A stretch of 31,352 nt of DNA from a virus, in IMG/VR virus record IMGVR_UViG_3300042445_002197, positions 1-31,352 of that record. One strand, given 5' to 3'. The notes below the pieces were generated by a model. It worked only from the letters and a program-made list of their open reading frames with translations, was not told the DNA's origin and searched no databases. Both the position numbers and the translations under genes were made by a program. Every line of letters starts with the position of its first letter. Position 1 is the stretch's first letter. This document shows, in pieces, positions 1-5,889 of the stretch.

Positions 1-198
1 CACAAGTAATAATGCTATGGAGCCCAATGAAACAAAGGAAACCTGCTGATTGTGACAGCAGTGACAGCGTTTTACCAAACTTTGCCAATGACAAGGATAA
101 GGCCCATAAATAGGGTACTTCCTACAAAACTTTTGTGAAAATACTAAAACGCTGTCACTAGTACTGCTTCGTACCGATAGGTACCGATACAGATAGAT

Positions 199-213
199 AT
201 GTCGTCACGACAT
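199..213. promoter_or_regulatory. Short palindrome, possible operator
   Basis: ATGTCGT and ACGACAT form perfect 7-bp arms around a single central C. The palindrome lies between the iterons and the DnaA box, in sequence without a gene. It has the size and symmetry of a dimeric regulator site. The binding protein is unknown; the HTH proteins in this window are candidates only by proximity. Confidence 0.35.
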
Positions 214-225
214 AACGATACAGGC

Positions 226-234
226 TGTGGATAA
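226..234 (-). promoter_or_regulatory. Perfect DnaA box
   Basis: TGTGGATAA reads as TTATCCACA on the minus strand, the canonical high-affinity DnaA box. Only one perfect copy is seen locally, between the palindrome and the last iteron. Together with the repeats and AT-rich stretches it supports, but does not prove, a replication origin that uses host DnaA. Confidence 0.5.
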
Positions 235-260
235 ACCTGTCACCTCGCTGTCACTAAATA

Positions 261-407
261 TTAAGTAACAATCAAGATAAAAAGCGTGATAACAGTAGCA
301 ATAGCGCTAACCCAAACAAGAGCGCTAACAATAGCCAACCTACGCCACATCACATACTCCCAAGGAACCTCACGCTGCTCCGCATCTAAAGATGCCATCT
401 TAGCCAT
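261..407 (-). CDS. Small membrane protein, 48 aa
   Basis: A 48-residue frame starts one base inside the stop codon of the preceding 28-residue gene (TAATG overlap), the same junction type used throughout the late operon. The first ~22 residues are polar and charged (MAKMASLDAEQREVPWEY) and end in Trp-Arg-Arg. A single hydrophobic helix from about residue 24 to the C-terminus follows, rich in Ala, Val, Ile and Leu. The Arg pair before the helix predicts an N-in orientation. No family is recognised. Its position beside the origin-like repeats suggests an early-region accessory gene; a lysis or host-takeover role is only a guess. Confidence 0.55.
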   Translation of the reverse strand: MAKMASLDAEQREVPWEYVMWRRLAIVSALVWVSAIATVITLFILIVT

Positions 408-493
408 TACGCAACCGCCACTTCAAACAAAGCGTCATAACCTGCTTCGATCATGGCCTGCTCAGTCAACGCTGCTAACTCTTGAATCGTCAT
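407..493 (-). CDS. Micro-protein, 28 aa
   Basis: A very short frame with a clear ribosome binding site: GAAAGG at 501-506 (minus sense), seven bases before the ATG. GAAAGG is also used before the 403-residue gene and the first metallophosphoesterase. The product (MTIQELAALTEQAMIEAGYD and eight more residues) is predicted to be an acidic amphipathic helix. Its stop overlaps the start of the 48-residue membrane protein by one base, so the two are probably translationally coupled. Function unknown; it may be a leader peptide for the downstream gene. Confidence 0.5.
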   Translation of the reverse strand: MTIQELAALTEQAMIEAGYDALFEVAVA

Positions 494-843
494 AACATAA
501 CCTTTCAATAGGGGGAACAAGTGAACAGGCAAAACGCCCGCCACCAAAACAAGCCACACCCAAAAAAACGGGTGCTATACAAAACAACACTATTTTTTGG
601 TGTGTGTGTAACAAATAGGTAGGCACAATGCCCGCTAATTTCCAGCCAGGGGGCTGGGGGTGGGGGCGCTGTGTGTCGTGTCGCCCCTGTGCCTCACGCC
701 TTGGGCATGGGGATACAGGGGATAACGCTTTGTAACATAAGGTAAACATCGCCTTATCATTAGGGTAGGCGGAACGCCCGTACGCTCAGGGGCAGGGGCA
801 ATCATACAGGTTCCACTCGTTTCCTTCTATGCGCAGGGGAAAA
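494..843. other. Gene-poor spacer, G-rich on plus strand
   Basis: About 350 bases with no convincing gene. The plus strand has six runs of three or more G between 649 and 721 (649-653, 656-660, 662-666, 703-705, 709-712, 718-721), so minus-strand RNA here would be C-rich. A CCAGCC/GGCTGG stem lies at 642-657 and a CACCC/GGGTG stem at 557-574. Frames in this stretch have odd composition and poor ribosome binding sites. It probably contains the promoter for the two small minus-strand genes, but no good -35/-10 pair is visible. Confidence 0.5.
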
Positions 844-865
844 CCCCCCACCTTTCGGTGGGGGG
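844..865 (-). terminator. Rho-independent terminator
   Basis: A perfect 9-bp stem CCCCCCACC / GGTGGGGGG closes a four-base loop that reads GAAA on the minus strand. It is followed on that strand by TTTT. It lies 16 bases beyond the stop of the 403-residue gene, and the T-run is on the correct side for that gene's transcription, so it ends that transcript. Confidence 0.85.
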
Positions 866-881
866 CTACCCTTGTTGCCCT

Positions 882-2093
882 CTAGGCTAGTAGCGCCTTG
901 AGGTCTTGCGCCTCGCTGATTAAGCGCGACCATTGGCGTTCGGTGAGGTCATCGAACACCTCGCGTACCTCATCGAGGTTCATGCCCGAGTGTAGACACT
1001 CGACCAAGGTAACCGCGTCTGCCTGAGCAGGTAGCAGGTCGAGGTCTTTGAGCGCCTCGATGAATTCGCTACGCTCGTCCTTGACCTCGAAGTGGCGACT
1101 AATGAAGTCGTCCTCTAGGTGAGTAGTTACTAGCCCGAGGTTGCCCTCGACCGAGGAACGGAACGAGTAACTTGCTTGCTCACTCGCGGTTGCCTCCATG
1201 GAGGCGGTGAAGGTTCCCTCGAAGGTTAGACCCTCAAGCATGCGCTGAACCTGCTTGATACCCTCGCGCTTGACCCGCTTAATTTCGCGGTACACCTCAC
1301 CGATAGTGAACGAGGCGTTCATTCCGTAGATATCTCCAAGAGCCTTGACCTGCTCAAAGACATCGCCTAGTTTCGCAACCTTGGCGACCTTGGCTGAGGT
1401 GTCTAACTTGCGTAAGTACACCTTGCCCGCCTTGGTTATCTCCACGTTCCATCGGGCGGTGTCGCGTGCCTCGGTAGCCTCAACGAATTCGATGAGTGAG
1501 CGAGTTGAGAGCGCCTTACGGATACTCTCAGCCATGCCCGCCGGTACTGCCTTGGTGGCCAGTAGCGCGGTGGCCACCTTGCGCGCCCATGCCCTCATTA
1601 CCGCCAAGGCGATAATGTCTGCTGGCGAGTAACCTGCCAAACCAAGGTTGATACCGCCTTGGCGCTGGCTTGCCTCCTCAATGCGAACCAAGCGGTCAAA
1701 ATTGACCCACTCAAATTCTTGAGCAAACACCGAGGCAACGTGGCGCTTGTATCCGTCAAGGATACGCAACGCCTCAAGCGCCTCGAGGTTATCCTCACCG
1801 AGGCTAGCCTCGATGAGTGAACGGATACCCTTGACCTCGAAGCCTTGAGCGGTAGCCCAAGCCTCGAAGCCCATAGGCTTAGCCCATACCTCGACATCGT
1901 TCCAAGGCAGGAACGCATGCTCCGAGAACGGCTTAGCCTTGCGTGCCTTGGTTGCCTTGGCAACGCTAGCGCGCTGACCCTTGGCAGTAACCGCCTTACT
2001 GGCTTTTGCGCCAGTAATCGCCTCAACGAATTTAATCGCCTTAGCGCTATTTGCAAGGCGTAACGCCTTGCCGTCTATTTTGCGTGAACGCAT
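882..2093 (-). CDS. Unknown protein, 403 aa
   Basis: Complete gene with GAAAGG at 2102-2107 eight bases before the ATG and a terminator just past the stop. No family is recognised. The first ~55 residues are very rich in Lys, Ala and Arg, with repeats of the type KAxKxxKA, and look like a nucleic-acid-binding or disordered tail. The rest is predicted mostly helical with many Glu, Ala, Leu and Val and no Cys-rich site, signal peptide or membrane segment. The end is acidic (DDLTERQWSRLISEAQDLK). The gene is visibly more GC-rich than its neighbours and favours GAG, AAG and GCC, which could mean high expression or recent acquisition. It stands alone as a monocistron, divergent from the HTH regulator, suggesting an early or separately controlled gene. 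Real by coding pattern; role unknown. Confidence 0.8.
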   Translation of the reverse strand: MRSRKIDGKALRLANSAKAIKFVEAITGAKASKAVTAKGQRASVAKATKARKAKPFSEHAFLPWNDVEVWAKPMGFEAWATAQGFEVKGIRSLIEASLGEDNLEALEALRILDGYKRHVASVFAQEFEWVNFDRLVRIEEASQRQGGINLGLAGYSPADIIALAVMRAWARKVATALLATKAVPAGMAESIRKALSTRSLIEFVEATEARDTARWNVEITKAGKVYLRKLDTSAKVAKVAKLGDVFEQVKALGDIYGMNASFTIGEVYREIKRVKREGIKQVQRMLEGLTFEGTFTASMEATASEQASYSFRSSVEGNLGLVTTHLEDDFISRHFEVKDERSEFIEALKDLDLLPAQADAVTLVECLHSGMNLDEVREVFDDLTERQWSRLISEAQDLKALLA

Positions 2094-2365
2094 TACAGAC
2101 CCCTTTCAGGTGTGGCATGGTGTGCATGTGTGCCATGTGGCGCACATACCCCCGCCTTGGCATGCCCCGAAAGCGAGTAAGACCAGACTACAAAATACGG
2201 CAAACTTTTGGTAACCAATTTCGCGACACCCCTCGAGGCCCCCTGGCTACTGGCAACAACGTGATGTTGAACCCCCGATCGCAATCGCCATATAGAAACC
2301 ATTCGTGCTCTGGATAGACCCCATTTTTACATGCGTATCATCCTGGGTCTGGTTTTTGTGGCTTA
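2094..2365. promoter_or_regulatory. Divergent intergenic region with imperfect palindrome
   Basis: Non-coding gap between the minus-strand 403-residue gene and the plus-strand HTH regulator. ATGTGTGCCA (2126-2135) and TGGCGCACAT (2138-2147) form an imperfect inverted repeat (one G:T mismatch, two-base centre) just upstream of the minus gene's ribosome binding site. It could be an operator bound by the adjacent HTH protein or an mRNA hairpin. The minus-strand promoter is not clear. Confidence 0.4.
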
Positions 2366-2394
2366 TTGCTATTTGCATAGCATGTTTGTATACT
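2366..2394 (+). promoter_or_regulatory. Sigma70-type promoter of the HTH gene
   Basis: TTGCTA (2366-2371), a 17-bp spacer and TATACT (2389-2394) match the -35 and -10 consensus at 4/6 and 5/6. The expected transcription start, about seven bases after the -10, is position 2401, the A of the ATG. The message is therefore predicted to be leaderless, which agrees with the absence of any purine-rich ribosome binding site. Confidence 0.65.
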
Positions 2395-2400
2395 GTTGTT

Positions 2401-2904
2401 ATGCCTAATTATCAGAATCATCCTTTGCGGGTTATTCGTCGTCGCCATGGTTTGGAGATGAAGGAACTTGCTCGCTTGGCGGGGGTGTCGCGTGCTACTG
2501 TTTCTCAGATTGAGGAGGGTAGGACTAGGCGGCCTAATGAGCGTGTGATTGCTGTGTTGGCTCGTTTGTCTGGTGAGGATCCGAAGGGTTTGTTGGGTCG
2601 GGTTGTGGCTTGGGGTGAGCAGGGTTTTGAGGATGTTGTGCCTCGTCGTGCGTTGTCTGCTTTGCAGTTGCCTCCTGAGATGTTATCTAATTTGTATCCT
2701 TCTTTTATTTCGTGGCGAGCAGAGTTTGCAGATAACCCTACTCGTTTTGCTTCGTTTTTGCGTATTAATCGTTTGACGGTTGCTAAGTATGAGCGTGGTG
2801 GTTTTGTTGGGGGTATGCCTGATTCTTTGGCTCATGCTCTGGCTGATCGTTTGAAGTTGTCTGATGAGTATTTGCAGGCTGTTGAGGATTTGCCTCTTGG
2901 TTGA
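2401..2904 (+). CDS. XRE-type HTH regulator with second HTH-like domain
   Basis: 167 residues. A Cro/CI-type helix-turn-helix spans about residues 8-58, with the core ELARLAGVSRATVSQIEEG at 22-40. A second, more divergent copy is likely at about 115-155, where FASFLRINRLTVAKYERGG resembles the same helix pair. A 96-base in-frame upstream extension was rejected because it translates the promoter, including the -10. It likely represses or activates the divergent 403-residue gene or its own operon; binding sites are inferred only. The stop overlaps a downstream small gene. The architecture fits a phage repressor or early regulator, but no integrase is visible, so lysogeny cannot be claimed. Confidence 0.85.
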   Translation: MPNYQNHPLRVIRRRHGLEMKELARLAGVSRATVSQIEEGRTRRPNERVIAVLARLSGEDPKGLLGRVVAWGEQGFEDVVPRRALSALQLPPEMLSNLYPSFISWRAEFADNPTRFASFLRINRLTVAKYERGGFVGGMPDSLAHALADRLKLSDEYLQAVEDLPLG

Positions 2905-3073
2905 GTCTATTCATGACACTGCCTGGGCGATTAGGACTGCGATGCGTTTGGGTGGGGATAGGCGTGAGGAACAGTTGTTAAAACAGTTACCACCTTTTAC
3001 TGTGTTTGTTTGTAATGAACATAATTGTGGGGGTACTGTGCCTTGTCATTTATGTAAGGAAGAAAATGTCTGA
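2897..3073 (+). CDS. Small Cys/His protein, 58 aa
   Basis: A frame overlapping the regulator's stop by eight bases and the next gene's start by eight bases. The proposed start is TTG at 2897, nine bases after GAGG (2884-2887); a later ATG at 2942 would give about 43 residues. The C-terminal half holds C39-x2-H42-x-C44-x5-C50-x2-C53, a plausible zinc-binding cluster. The middle is basic and charged (LGGDRREEQLLKQLPP). Without this gene there would be a 160-base gap in an otherwise tightly packed operon. Family not recognised. Confidence is limited by the non-ATG start and short length. Confidence 0.5.
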   Translation: MVESIHDTAWAIRTAMRLGGDRREEQLLKQLPPFTVFVCNEHNCGGTVPCHLCKEENV

Positions 3074-3785
3074 TATTGAGTTGTCTCACCCGAACATGGA
3101 AGTGTATGGGAAGACTAACACTAAGGCGTTGCGTAAGCCTGCTGAACAGTTGTTATTTGAGCGGGCGATAAATGCTGCCTGGTTGGCGCATCAGCGTGGG
3201 TTCCCTATTGAGGTGCAAACTATTTATGACCAGGACAGGTCTTTAACTATCCCGTTTTTGACAAAACTGTTAGTTACTCCTAAGTTTAAGACTGCTTTGG
3301 AGGCTCGTGGTATTCCTGTGGAGACTGCTGTGGGTATTACGGCTGAGCAGGCGTATGCGTTGACTGTGATGACTGACCAGTCTTTGAGTATGGACCCGTT
3401 TCAACGTTTGAAGAAGTTGGGTGTTTCTTGGGCGCAGTGGCAGGGTTGGTTGAAGCAACCTATGTTTGCCCGCATTTATGGGAAGACTTCTGAGGATTTG
3501 TTACGCTCTTCTGTGCCGGCTGCTTTGACTGCTTTGGCTGCACGTGCTCAGGCTGGTAATAATGATGCTATTAAGTATTTATTGGCGATTACTGGTTATT
3601 ATGACCCGTCTGCTAAGTCGCAGAACGCTGAGTATGACCGCGTTATTTCTGCTATGATTGATGCTGTAGAGCGCAATGTTGAAGATCCTGAAGCGTTGAA
3701 GCGTATTAGTTCCGCAGTGTCGGAGGCTGCTTCAAAGTGGAATGTTCCTTTAAGTATTGATGCTGAAATTGTCGAGGACGAATAG
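3066..3785 (+). CDS. Putative terminase small subunit
   Basis: 239 residues from the ATG at 3066, with AAGGAAG ending three bases upstream; an upstream in-frame ATG at 3006 was rejected because it lacks a site and would overlap the preceding gene much more. The central region (LGVSWAQWQGWLKQPMFARI) has the helix-turn-helix plus Trp pattern common in phage small terminases. It is followed by a helical segment (ALTALAARAQAGNNDAIKYL) and a GYYDP-like stretch, the usual layout of DNA-recognition then oligomerisation parts. The C-terminus is acidic. TerS recognises the phage DNA and hands it to TerL. Here it lies on the opposite strand, over 22 kb from TerL, so the assignment rests on sequence pattern alone. 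It could be another DNA-binding phage protein. Confidence 0.5.
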   Translation: MSDIELSHPNMEVYGKTNTKALRKPAEQLLFERAINAAWLAHQRGFPIEVQTIYDQDRSLTIPFLTKLLVTPKFKTALEARGIPVETAVGITAEQAYALTVMTDQSLSMDPFQRLKKLGVSWAQWQGWLKQPMFARIYGKTSEDLLRSSVPAALTALAARAQAGNNDAIKYLLAITGYYDPSAKSQNAEYDRVISAMIDAVERNVEDPEALKRISSAVSEAASKWNVPLSIDAEIVEDE

Positions 3786-3796
3786 ATTGGTTGGCT

Positions 3797-4606
3797 ATGC
3801 CTACTACTGGTGATTTTCCGTTACAGTTGTCATTACCGACAGGTGCTGACCCTGTAGATGTTTCTGTGTTGAACGCTAACTTTGAGAAGGTTAATGATTA
3901 TGCTGGAGAGAACGATACAGACATTGCTGCTATTACTGCTAACAATTGGGTTTCTACTAGCCGTATCGCTGATTCTGCTGTTACAACCGCTAAGATTGCT
4001 AATGCTAATGTTACGGCCGCGAAACTCGAAGCAACTTTAAACCTTACTGGTAAGACTGTTTCGGTTGCTGCCCCGTCTGCTGGTGCGCACGCTACGACTA
4101 AAACTTATGTTGATGCTCAGGATGCCGCCACACTGGCTTCGGCTAACACATATGCTGATGGTAAAATTCCTGGTTATGTTGTATTGGCTTCGGGTTCTTG
4201 GAGTGGGGCTGCTCCAACTGTCCCAACTTTGACTACGACTAATTATCGTCAACTTGTTGTTCTGGTAACTTTGTTAGTTAATGGTGGCGGTTTTTCTGAA
4301 ATGACGGTAAGTTTTACTGGGTTGACAAGTTATGACCAAGTAATTTCAAGTTTTGGTTCAACCTCTTTAACTACTTCAACCGCACAAACAAGTTTAAACC
4401 CTGGGACGATGCCGACCGGAACTGGATTTGTTGTTGAAGTTGACTACCCTGGACTTGCAATTAGGAAGACTATCACTGGCCGTTCAAACGTCAGAACTAT
4501 CAGTGCTCGCAGCACTAACGCCGCGGCTGTCACTGGTGTTACGTTTACTGTTCAGGGCAGTGCTTCAGGTGCTTCAGGCACGTACGAAGTGATCGGCGTA
4601 CGCTAA
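3797..4606 (+). CDS. Tail fibre-like protein
   Basis: 269 residues from the ATG at 3797; a TTG at 3791 would add two residues and sits a little closer to GAGG (3774-3777), so the start is uncertain. The N-terminal ~60 residues are compact. Residues ~50-130 carry the repeated linker pattern common in tail fibres (SRIADSAVTTAKIANANV, ATTKTYVDAQ), likely a trimeric stalk. The C-terminal half is Thr/Ser/Gly/Val-rich and predicted beta-structured, suitable for a receptor-binding tip. No chaperone or peptidase domain is seen. It is followed by a metallophosphoesterase, an arrangement partly mirrored at the right edge of the window after the second fibre gene. Confidence 0.65.
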   Translation: MPTTGDFPLQLSLPTGADPVDVSVLNANFEKVNDYAGENDTDIAAITANNWVSTSRIADSAVTTAKIANANVTAAKLEATLNLTGKTVSVAAPSAGAHATTKTYVDAQDAATLASANTYADGKIPGYVVLASGSWSGAAPTVPTLTTTNYRQLVVLVTLLVNGGGFSEMTVSFTGLTSYDQVISSFGSTSLTTSTAQTSLNPGTMPTGTGFVVEVDYPGLAIRKTITGRSNVRTISARSTNAAAVTGVTFTVQGSASGASGTYEVIGVR

Positions 4607-4614
4607 CCTAACAT

Positions 4615-4626
4615 TTGTGATAGACT
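4615..4626 (+). promoter_or_regulatory. Promoter-like motif TTGTGATAGACT
   Basis: Its last six bases, TAGACT, fit a TANNNT -10 box, placing a start site near 4633 and a leader of about 34 bases before the metallophosphoesterase ATG, with GAAAGG at 4653-4658. No -35 is evident. The same 12-mer with one change lies at 5615-5626. Confidence 0.4.
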
Positions 4627-4666
4627 CGGTCTTGAAAAAAAATTTTTACCTTGAAAGGTATCACAT

Positions 4667-5620
4667 ATGCAAGATTTAGCCTGGACTCCAATCCATCGTG
4701 CACAACCGATTAAGTTAAACCTCAACAAAAACCCTCGCCCGAAAAGTGGTGGTTGGCGGGTAGCCGTAGCATTACCAGACCCACAGATTGGGTATCGTCA
4801 GTTGGGCAAGAAACTTGACCCTTTCCATGACGAGAAAGCAATGAATGTTGCTCTGCAGATTGTGGAGTGGTTGGCTAAGCACGACAGAGTTGACGAAGTA
4901 GTTAACCTGGGTGACTTCATTGACCTTCCAGCACAGGGCAGGTTTGAGCAGGAAGCAGCGTTTGCTTTTACTACACAGCATGCCATTGATCGTGGTTACA
5001 AATTCTTGCAAGAGCAACGGGCTGCGGCTGGTGCTAATGCCAAGATTATTCTGATTGAGGGTAACCATGACAGGCGTATGGAAAAGTTTATTGTTTCTAA
5101 CGCTGCAAGCGCTTTTGGTTTAAAACGTGCAGACACGAACGAGATGCCTGTAATGTCTTTGCCTTACTTGTTACGTCTAGATGAAATTAAAGTGGAGTAT
5201 ATTGATGCCTACCCTGCCGGAGCGTATTGGCTCAACGACAGGCTTCGTGCCGTCCATGGAACGAAGGTTCGTTCTAATGGGTCGACTGCAGCAGCCTACA
5301 CGAATGCTGACCCGCACATCTCAACCATCTTTGGGCATGTTCACCGTCAAGAACTCCAATCCAAAACAGTCTTCGACCGGCTTGGACCAATCAAGTCGAT
5401 AGCCGTCTCTCCTGGCTGTTTGTGTCGAGTTGATGGTGCTGTGCCGTCTGTGAATGGTTCTACAAAGATTGATGGGTCTCCTGAAACCTATTTTGAGAAC
5501 TGGCAACAGGGTATCGCTATTGTTTCGTATAAGAAGACTGGCGAGTTCTTTGCTGATCTTGTACAGATTAATGATGGTAAAGCGTTGTTCCGTGGCAAGG
5601 AGTTTGTCGCTAAGTTGTGA
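4667..5620 (+). CDS. Calcineurin-like metallophosphoesterase (copy 1)
   Basis: 317 residues, with GAAAGG eight bases before the ATG. The metallophosphoesterase motifs appear in order: D38-x-Q40 in PDPQ, GDFID at 82-86, GNHDRR at 132-137, a His at 197 and GHVH at 223-226. Together these would hold a two-metal centre that hydrolyses phosphoesters; substrates in this superfamily include nucleic acids, nucleotides and proteins. The first motif is D-x-Q rather than D-x-H. The gene follows a fibre gene and precedes the lysis genes, unlike the recombination setting of SbcD/Mre11 nucleases, and no partner ATPase is seen. A close paralogue starts at 30514 with the same motif spacing. Substrate unknown; fold assignment is strong. 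Confidence 0.85.
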   Translation: MQDLAWTPIHRAQPIKLNLNKNPRPKSGGWRVAVALPDPQIGYRQLGKKLDPFHDEKAMNVALQIVEWLAKHDRVDEVVNLGDFIDLPAQGRFEQEAAFAFTTQHAIDRGYKFLQEQRAAAGANAKIILIEGNHDRRMEKFIVSNAASAFGLKRADTNEMPVMSLPYLLRLDEIKVEYIDAYPAGAYWLNDRLRAVHGTKVRSNGSTAAAYTNADPHISTIFGHVHRQELQSKTVFDRLGPIKSIAVSPGCLCRVDGAVPSVNGSTKIDGSPETYFENWQQGIAIVSYKKTGEFFADLVQINDGKALFRGKEFVAKL

Positions 5621-5626
5621 TAAACT
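5615..5626 (+). promoter_or_regulatory. Promoter-like motif TTGTGATAAACT
   Basis: TAAACT (5621-5626) ends six bases before the ATG at 5633, which would make the downstream message leaderless; the intervening bases contain no ribosome binding site. It overlaps the stop codon of the metallophosphoesterase. It differs by one base from the motif at 4615-4626. No -35 is seen. Confidence 0.4.
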
Positions 5627-5632
5627 TTCTTC

Positions 5633-5881
5633 ATGGCTGAAGAAAATTCTCACGTTCGGATTACGAACATAATGATGTACCAGAAATTGATGGACATCAA
5701 TGAGAATCAGATTACCATGATGTCTGAATTAAAACATTTGTCGACATTGCCTGACAGAGTCAGACATGTTGAATCTGGGCTTGACCGCTTGAAGTGGATC
5801 GAAAAGATTGCTTATGCTGGTTTAGGGTCTGGTCTGGGGTCTATAATTGTTTTAGTTGTTAAATCTATTTCAGGAGTTTAG
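5633..5881 (+). CDS. XhlA-like holin-associated membrane protein
   Basis: 82 residues. The N-terminal two thirds are polar and helical with heptad-like spacing of hydrophobics (ITMMSELKHLSTLPDRVRHV), followed by a WIEKIAYAG boundary and a single C-terminal membrane helix (about 61-80). This is the organisation of XhlA-type lysis proteins, which sit in the membrane and assist holins. The CHAP endolysin begins eight bases downstream. There is no ribosome binding site before the ATG, consistent with leaderless translation or coupling to the upstream gene. It could alternatively be another small inner-membrane protein. Confidence 0.6.
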   Translation: MAEENSHVRITNIMMYQKLMDINENQITMMSELKHLSTLPDRVRHVESGLDRLKWIEKIAYAGLGSGLGSIIVLVVKSISGV

Positions 5882-5889
5882 AAACAATC

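Larger units (their letters stand above)
52..254. repeat. GTGACAGC iterons, inverted and tandem
   Basis: The octamer GTGACAGC occurs in tandem at 52-59 and 61-68, and its reverse complement GCTGTCAC at 151-158 and 247-254. The copies at 61-74 and 145-158 extend to a perfect 14-bp inverted repeat (GTGACAGCGTTTTA / TAAAACGCTGTCAC) around a 70-nt AT-rich spacer. A direct repeat GTACCGATA (171-179 and 181-189, period 10 bp) lies between them. No convincing gene covers the area. Repeats like these are typical of replication-initiator or repressor binding regions; that role is inferred. Confidence 0.6.

Noticed and set aside
3-113. Open frame entering from the left edge on the plus strand
   Set aside because: It passes through the tandem GTGACAGC repeats and ends soon after; too short to support as a partial gene without upstream sequence.
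286-495. Plus-strand 69-residue frame
   Set aside because: Antisense to the 28- and 48-aa minus-strand genes, which have a ribosome binding site, coupling and sensible composition; this frame has none.
462-749. Minus-strand 95-residue frame
   Set aside because: Odd Cys/Pro/His composition and overlap with the better supported 28-aa gene in another frame.
635-805. Minus-strand 56-residue frame
   Set aside because: Nearest AAGGA is about 17 bases from the ATG and the Pro/Arg/His composition looks like translated C-rich spacer.
2305-2400. N-terminal extension of the HTH regulator
   Set aside because: It translates the -35/-10 promoter into a hydrophobic stretch; the HTH fold begins after the ATG at 2401.
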